DNA of 36,663 bases from JAGOBP01 sp046328575 (GTDB taxonomy: Bacteria > Chloroflexota > Anaerolineae > Fen-1058): NCBI GenBank assembly GCA_046328575.1, contig JAXLWI010000044.1, positions 1 to 36,663 on the forward strand, read 5' to 3'. Within the stretch, counting starts at the first letter, position 1. Every line of letters starts with the position of its first letter. Positions 32,685 to 36,663 of the stretch are shown here, piece after piece. The position numbers and the translations under genes are program-made. The notes under the pieces were generated by a model that was not told the DNA's origin, ran no database searches, and saw nothing but the letters and a program-made list of their open reading frames with translations.

Positions 32685-35600
32685 TCAGTTCAACACTAAT
32701 GGCAGATACAAAAAGTACATATTCGTTACGGGCAGGTGGGTCACATCGGGTGCCACCAGTGCGCGGATTTGCCCATCGCCGCTCAGGGTGGCCGTGTTGG
32801 TGATAGTCCCCGAGAAGGCAGCGGCGGCCCGTACGCCGATATCGAAGGTTTGTGACTCCTGGGCGGCGAGCGTGCCGCTGAGGATCAACGTCGAACCGTT
32901 GACACTGAAGCCCGGCGCACTGATCAGTGACAGCTGCACATTGAGCGTGTCCGTTAGCACAAAGGTACCCGCTGCCTCGCCGCTGTTGGCAACGAACAAC
33001 GTGTACGTGAAGAGTTCACTCCCTGACACGATGGTGGTGTTGACCAACTTGCTGGATGCGCTGAAGTCAGGGACGGGCTGCGGCAGCACTGTCACAGAGG
33101 GCGCGACCAGGTTGTGTACCAAGCCATCACCGCTGAGTTGAGCCGTGTTCGCCAGGCTGCCTGCGTAATTAGCGGCGACGCGCACCGTCACCACGAACGA
33201 TTGCAGCGTGTGTGATTCGACGACACCGCTGCCCGTCAACGTTGCGCCATTCACTGTCAGGCCCGGCGCACTAATCAAAGTGAGGTTGGCATTGAGCGTA
33301 TCCGTCAAAGCAAACGTGCCGCTGAGATTGCCGCTGTTCGAAACAATCAGCGTGTAGGTCAACAAGTCACCGGCGGTGATCGTCGTCGCATCCACGGTCT
33401 TACTTGAGGCACTGAAATCAGGTGCCGGCCCCAAGGGCGCGAAATCCAGGCCCAGCAGCACCGGATCATGATCGGAGGCGCGGTAGGGCGTGGCCGTGTA
33501 CAAATCTTGCGGCTTGAACTCCGTGTTGTAGTCGATGACGGACGGTTCGTCGCTGTTGATGTGCCAGTAGGCCGTGCCCGTCACATGCGCGTCGAGGCTG
33601 GGTGTCGTCAACGCTTGATCGAGATAACCCGCTTGGCCGTCAAACACGTATGAATACCGTTGTGCGGCCGGCACACGCAGCGCTTGATTGATCAATCCAC
33701 CGGCGACCAGCGTATTGATCGGATCTTCCGCGCCGTACGCGTTGAGATCGCCGATGACGATGACGTGCGGCGTGGTGGCTTGCAGCGTCGCGATGAAGTC
33801 GAGCAGGCCGCTGGCCTGCGCCACGCGCTTGGCATTCCAACACCCCTGGCCGTAATCCAGATCGACGCCGCTGCTTGGGCAACTGCCCTTCGATTTGAAG
33901 TGATTGACGATCACATACAACTGCGCGCCCGATGCCGTGCTGAACCGTTGGGCCAGCGGCGGCCGATCGAACAGCGGGTTGTACGTCGGATTAGTCGTCA
34001 CTTGATAGTTAATCCCGCTCCCGATCGGTGTGACGCGGCCCGGCTGATAAATCATCGCCACCTTGATCGCGTCCGCCCCCGGTCCGGGTTCAGTCACAAA
34101 GGCATAGCGCCCGGCGCTCGTCGCCGCATTCAAGCCGTTCACCAAATCCTGAATCGCGCTGAGTGCGCCTTCGCCGTCGTTCTCGATTTCCATCAACCCG
34201 ACGATGTCGGCGTCGAGCGCGACGATGGCGGGAATAATCTTGTTGCGCTGCCGATTGAATTCGGCCAGCGTGGTCGCACCGCGCGACGTGGGAAAGCCCG
34301 TGCCGTCGCCGTTGCCGTTGAAGTAGTTGAGCACGTTGAAACTCGCCACGTGTACCGTGCCGCCCACCGTAGGCGGCGTGGCCGTGCGGGCGTTGACGCG
34401 CGTGAAGGTCGGCGCGCCGATCGGCTGCAAACGATAATGCTGAATCGACGTATCGGAATTGATCGGCCCGTAATCGATCAGGCCAGTGAGATTCGTGATC
34501 GTATCGCCGGCGCGCAGCGTGTTATCCGTGCCAATGTAGGGAATGGGGTTGGGATTCTGCGCGGTCGTGCCGTCGTCCAGCACCAGCATCCGGCGATAGT
34601 TCAGGTCGACCGTGTCGCCGAGGCCGTTGCCGTTAGTCGGGTTGTACATGCGCCCGTCCGCCGACAGCGTCACTTGCCCGTAGCGGCCTTGAAAAAAGTT
34701 TTGATCGACGGTCAACGTTTCGGGGATTGTGACCAACATACCTTCGTACGGCTCAAGCGTTGTACTGATAGGCACCGGCAGATCGAGCGCGAGCGGTGTG
34801 ATCGTCGTCGGCACGCCGCACACGCTCAACGCCGACACCGATCCGATCTGCGTGAAGGTGTTCGCTTCGCCGATCGAGCCGCTCACCTGCACGGCATCGC
34901 CGACGCTATAAGCCGTCGCACCCGTATAGGTCACGAAGATCCCATCGGACGTGGCTGCGTTGCCGTCGCCCGCGTCCTGCATGAAGAAGCCGCTCAGCCC
35001 ACTGAACTTGGCCGTCACCGTGCCGCGCACCGTCACCGTTTGCCCGCTAAAGGGACTCGTCGCGCCGCTGCCTTGAATCGCCGAAATTGTCCGCAGCGTG
35101 TTAGGCGGCGTGGGGCAGGCCGTACCGGACGTGCTGAAACTCCAGATCTTATCGGCCGTCATATTGTCGGGCGGATCGATCAAATCTTGATCGGTTACGT
35201 TCGCGGCAACGATCGTCACGGTGCAGGTTTCGTCGTCGACAAAGTCCGTATCGGGATTGAGCGTGAAGATCGTCGGCCCGCCCGAAACAACAGCGGAGTG
35301 CGCGCCGCTGGTCGTACATCCGATCGAGTACCAGCTGCTTGTCACGTCCACCGGCTCACTGAACGTCACGGTAATGTCGGACGTAGTTGTGATGTTGCTC
35401 GCGTTGCTGACGGGCGAAGTCGAGGCGACATAGGGCGCGGCGTCGCCGCCACCGCTGCATACGTTCACCATCGAACTGCTGTTACGCGGCATCGAAGGGT
35501 TGAGCGTGGCGAAGTCGTTGGCGTTGTTATCCGTGTCGGTGCAACCATCCGCCAAACGCGCCTGACTGGCACTGGCCGCGGGCGCAGTCGTCGCCGTCGT

Positions 35601-36065
35601 TTCGACAAACGCGTTGGTCGCTGTGCCGTAACCGACTGAATCGATAAGTGTACCGGTGTTGGCGGCGCCGTTGCGAATCGCGACGCCGCCGCCCGTGCCC
35701 GACATCGATCCGGCGTTGTACGTTGCGTCGGCAGGCGTTGTACCCACATAGCCGCCTGACGCGCCGAGCAGATAGTAACCACCCGCCGGAATCACCACGC
35801 TCGTCGACCAGCTGATCAAACTGATATCGGTTGCGCCCGTCGCCGAGCGATAGACGACGCGATAGCCGTTGAGATCGACACTGGCGTTACTGACGTTGTG
35901 CAGCTCGATAAACTCATCCGTCGCGGTTGCGCCCGCCGTTTGAATCTGACTGATTACCAGCGTCGTCGATACCGCATACACCGCTGGTACACTCGCCGTC
36001 CGAGCGCTCAAACCAATCGCGCTGAACAGGATCACACTCACCATCAACAGCAGTTTCTTGAACAT
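32685..36065 (-). CDS. ExeM/NucH-like extracellular nuclease with lamin-tail, OB-fold and DUF11 domains
   Basis: 1126 residues from ATG 36065, with GGAGG 4 nt upstream. A signal peptide covers about 1-31. A lamin-tail domain follows (33-150: VISQIQTAG, DEFIELHNVS, DLNGYRVVYR), then a Big_5 Ig-like domain (near 205-315) and an OB-like nucleic-acid-binding region (about 330-480: TVRGTVTAKFSG, FFMQDAGDG). The endonuclease/exonuclease/phosphatase domain (about 570-870) has VASFNVLNYF, GLMEIENDG, NHFKSKG, GDLNAYG and SDHDPV, so the catalytic Glu, Asp, Asn and His are all there. Two DUF11 repeats follow (PDFSASSK..., about 877-1115), and the tail is YFLYLPLVLN. It is probably a surface-attached DNase for nutrient or biofilm DNA. 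Confidence 0.93.
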   Translation of the reverse strand: MFKKLLLMVSVILFSAIGLSARTASVPAVYAVSTTLVISQIQTAGATATDEFIELHNVSNASVDLNGYRVVYRSATGATDISLISWSTSVVIPAGGYYLLGASGGYVGTTPADATYNAGSMSGTGGGVAIRNGAANTGTLIDSVGYGTATNAFVETTATTAPAASASQARLADGCTDTDNNANDFATLNPSMPRNSSSMVNVCSGGGDAAPYVASTSPVSNASNITTTSDITVTFSEPVDVTSSWYSIGCTTSGAHSAVVSGGPTIFTLNPDTDFVDDETCTVTIVAANVTDQDLIDPPDNMTADKIWSFSTSGTACPTPPNTLRTISAIQGSGATSPFSGQTVTVRGTVTAKFSGLSGFFMQDAGDGNAATSDGIFVTYTGATAYSVGDAVQVSGSIGEANTFTQIGSVSALSVCGVPTTITPLALDLPVPISTTLEPYEGMLVTIPETLTVDQNFFQGRYGQVTLSADGRMYNPTNGNGLGDTVDLNYRRMLVLDDGTTAQNPNPIPYIGTDNTLRAGDTITNLTGLIDYGPINSDTSIQHYRLQPIGAPTFTRVNARTATPPTVGGTVHVASFNVLNYFNGNGDGTGFPTSRGATTLAEFNRQRNKIIPAIVALDADIVGLMEIENDGEGALSAIQDLVNGLNAATSAGRYAFVTEPGPGADAIKVAMIYQPGRVTPIGSGINYQVTTNPTYNPLFDRPPLAQRFSTASGAQLYVIVNHFKSKGSCPSSGVDLDYGQGCWNAKRVAQASGLLDFIATLQATTPHVIVIGDLNAYGAEDPINTLVAGGLINQALRVPAAQRYSYVFDGQAGYLDQALTTPSLDAHVTGTAYWHINSDEPSVIDYNTEFKPQDLYTATPYRASDHDPVLLGLDFAPLGPAPDFSASSKTVDATTITAGDLLTYTLIVSNSGNLSGTFALTDTLNANLTLISAPGLTVNGATLTGSGVVESHTLQSFVVTVRVAANYAGSLANTAQLSGDGLVHNLVAPSVTVLPQPVPDFSASSKLVNTTIVSGSELFTYTLFVANSGEAAGTFVLTDTLNVQLSLISAPGFSVNGSTLILSGTLAAQESQTFDIGVRAAAAFSGTITNTATLSGDGQIRALVAPDVTHLPVTNMYFLYLPLVLN

Positions 36066-36138
36066 GCACCCTCCGCTCGAAAGTCATCGACGAGTTCATA
36101 CCTCGTCTTGATTTTGTACCACTGGCCCACAGAACACA

Positions 36139-36169
36139 CACGGGGCGGCATCGTACGATGCGCCCCGTG
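36139..36169 (-). terminator. Hairpin between the two secreted-protein genes
   Basis: CACGGGGC (36139-36146) pairs with GCCCCGTG (36162-36169), flanking the perfect palindrome GCATCGTACGATGC (36148-36161), with one bulged G. There is no strong T run. It probably ends the upstream gene transcript; an operator is the alternative. Confidence 0.55.
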
Positions 36170-36213
36170 CTGATTGGGTTTACTACACTCGATCGGTTTT
36201 ACAACTCGATCGC

Positions 36214-36663
36214 TTACTTTCTGACCAACGGCAAGAACACCAACTTGGCCGGGATCAGAATCGTGACATCATTTGGAATCGACGGATGCATACCGAAGTT
36301 GCGCACGCGAATGCGCGGCCCGCCGCCGTTTTCAGAGACCAAGCCTTTAACGGTGATGCGATCGAGCACATGCACAGTATCCCACGTTCCGTTGTAGCCG
36401 TCGAGGAAAGCGCGCACCGGACCGGAACCATCGTCAACGACCACGTATTCAGGGCCCTTGGCGGTGACGGTGCCTGTGATCTGCGTCAGCCAACCTTGAT
36501 TGCTTTCCAGCGCCGCGTCGTGTGTGCTGAACGGCAGCGGCAGCGGATCGATGTTGTCTGTCGGCGTGATCACCTGGACCTGCTCCGCTTCGAAAAATTC
36601 GATCTCCGTATCGCCCTCATACACATCGATCGTACCCAGCGCCCGGACGTATGCGCCGCGCGC
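36214..36663 (-). CDS. Secreted OB-fold protein, C-terminal part only
   Basis: Open to the right edge: 149 residues and a stop at 36214. The N-terminus is outside the window. The edge shows ARGAYVRALGTIDVYEGDTE, the end of one OB-like domain. A second OB-type domain follows: GTVTAKGPEYVVVDDGSGPV, then LDRITVKGLVSENGG and RIRVRNFGMHP. The tail is PAKLVFLPLVRK. This matches OB repeats found in secreted nucleases and lamin-tail proteins, and the neighbouring nuclease carries a similar region. It may be a second nuclease or accessory protein. Confidence 0.85.
   Translation of the reverse strand, partial: ARGAYVRALGTIDVYEGDTEIEFFEAEQVQVITPTDNIDPLPLPFSTHDAALESNQGWLTQITGTVTAKGPEYVVVDDGSGPVRAFLDGYNGTWDTVHVLDRITVKGLVSENGGGPRIRVRNFGMHPSIPNDVTILIPAKLVFLPLVRK

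Noticed and set aside
33660..35639. Long plus-strand ORF of 659 residues
   Set aside because: It lies antisense to the well-supported nuclease gene. Its product is Arg/His-rich, with no domain, ribosome site or signal; GC-rich codon bias creates it.

Overview
The window looks like chromosomal DNA from a Chloroflexota-type bacterium. This is an inference from several traits: TadE/TadG envelope proteins with Thr-Pro-Thr stalks, an alpha-2-macroglobulin with stacked Ig-like domains, large secreted proteins ending in an FLPLV-type tail, a lamin-tail/ExeM nuclease, and DUF2723 and GT39 membrane glycosyltransferases. No rRNA, tRNA, CRISPR array, transposase or phage gene was seen. Canonical TTGxxx/TATAAT promoters and AAGGAG-type ribosome binding sites are common and fixed several starts.

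Region by region: (1) 1-5387, minus strand: a Gmad2-type lipoprotein followed by a giant alpha-2-macroglobulin that runs off the left edge. (2) 5582-6312: a pentapeptide-repeat protein with its own promoter and terminator. (3) 6527-11037, plus: TadE, TadG, TadE; the last carries two long TPT stalks. (4) 11068-15405: two secreted surface proteins, one with PKD/CARDB-like repeats and one a beta-helix with a P-domain. (5) 15578-16311: an orphan OmpR-type response regulator. (6) 16274-21419, minus: a likely biosynthetic unit. It runs from an atypical OmpR-family regulator through a 4x TTTCACCG operator, lysine 2,3-aminomutase, an 18-codon ORF coupled by ATGA overlap, and two D-Ala-D-Ala-ligase-like ATP-grasp enzymes, to a GNAT acetyltransferase overlapping the last ligase. 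(7) 21558-24490, plus: a zinc-dependent phospholipase C-like protein, a Pro/Thr-rich beta-propeller lipoprotein and a patatin-like lipase. (8) 24548-32407: GalE, a frameshifted GNAT, a GT4 glycosyltransferase, a DUF2723 membrane protein, DUF2200 and a GT39 glycosyltransferase, which together suggest surface glycan assembly. Two palindromic repeats, a 41-bp tandem repeat and several heptamer tracts are interspersed here. (9) 32685-36663, minus: an ExeM/NucH-like extracellular nuclease and the C-terminal part of another secreted OB-fold protein.

The most promising candidate for an undescribed system is the lysine 2,3-aminomutase / twin ATP-grasp / GNAT unit. Its expected chemistry is to make beta-lysine, ligate it through one or two amide bonds and acetylate it. 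The next two are the degenerate 7-bp repeat tracts in and before envelope genes, which could cause phase variation, and the C-terminal FLPLV tail shared by four secreted proteins.
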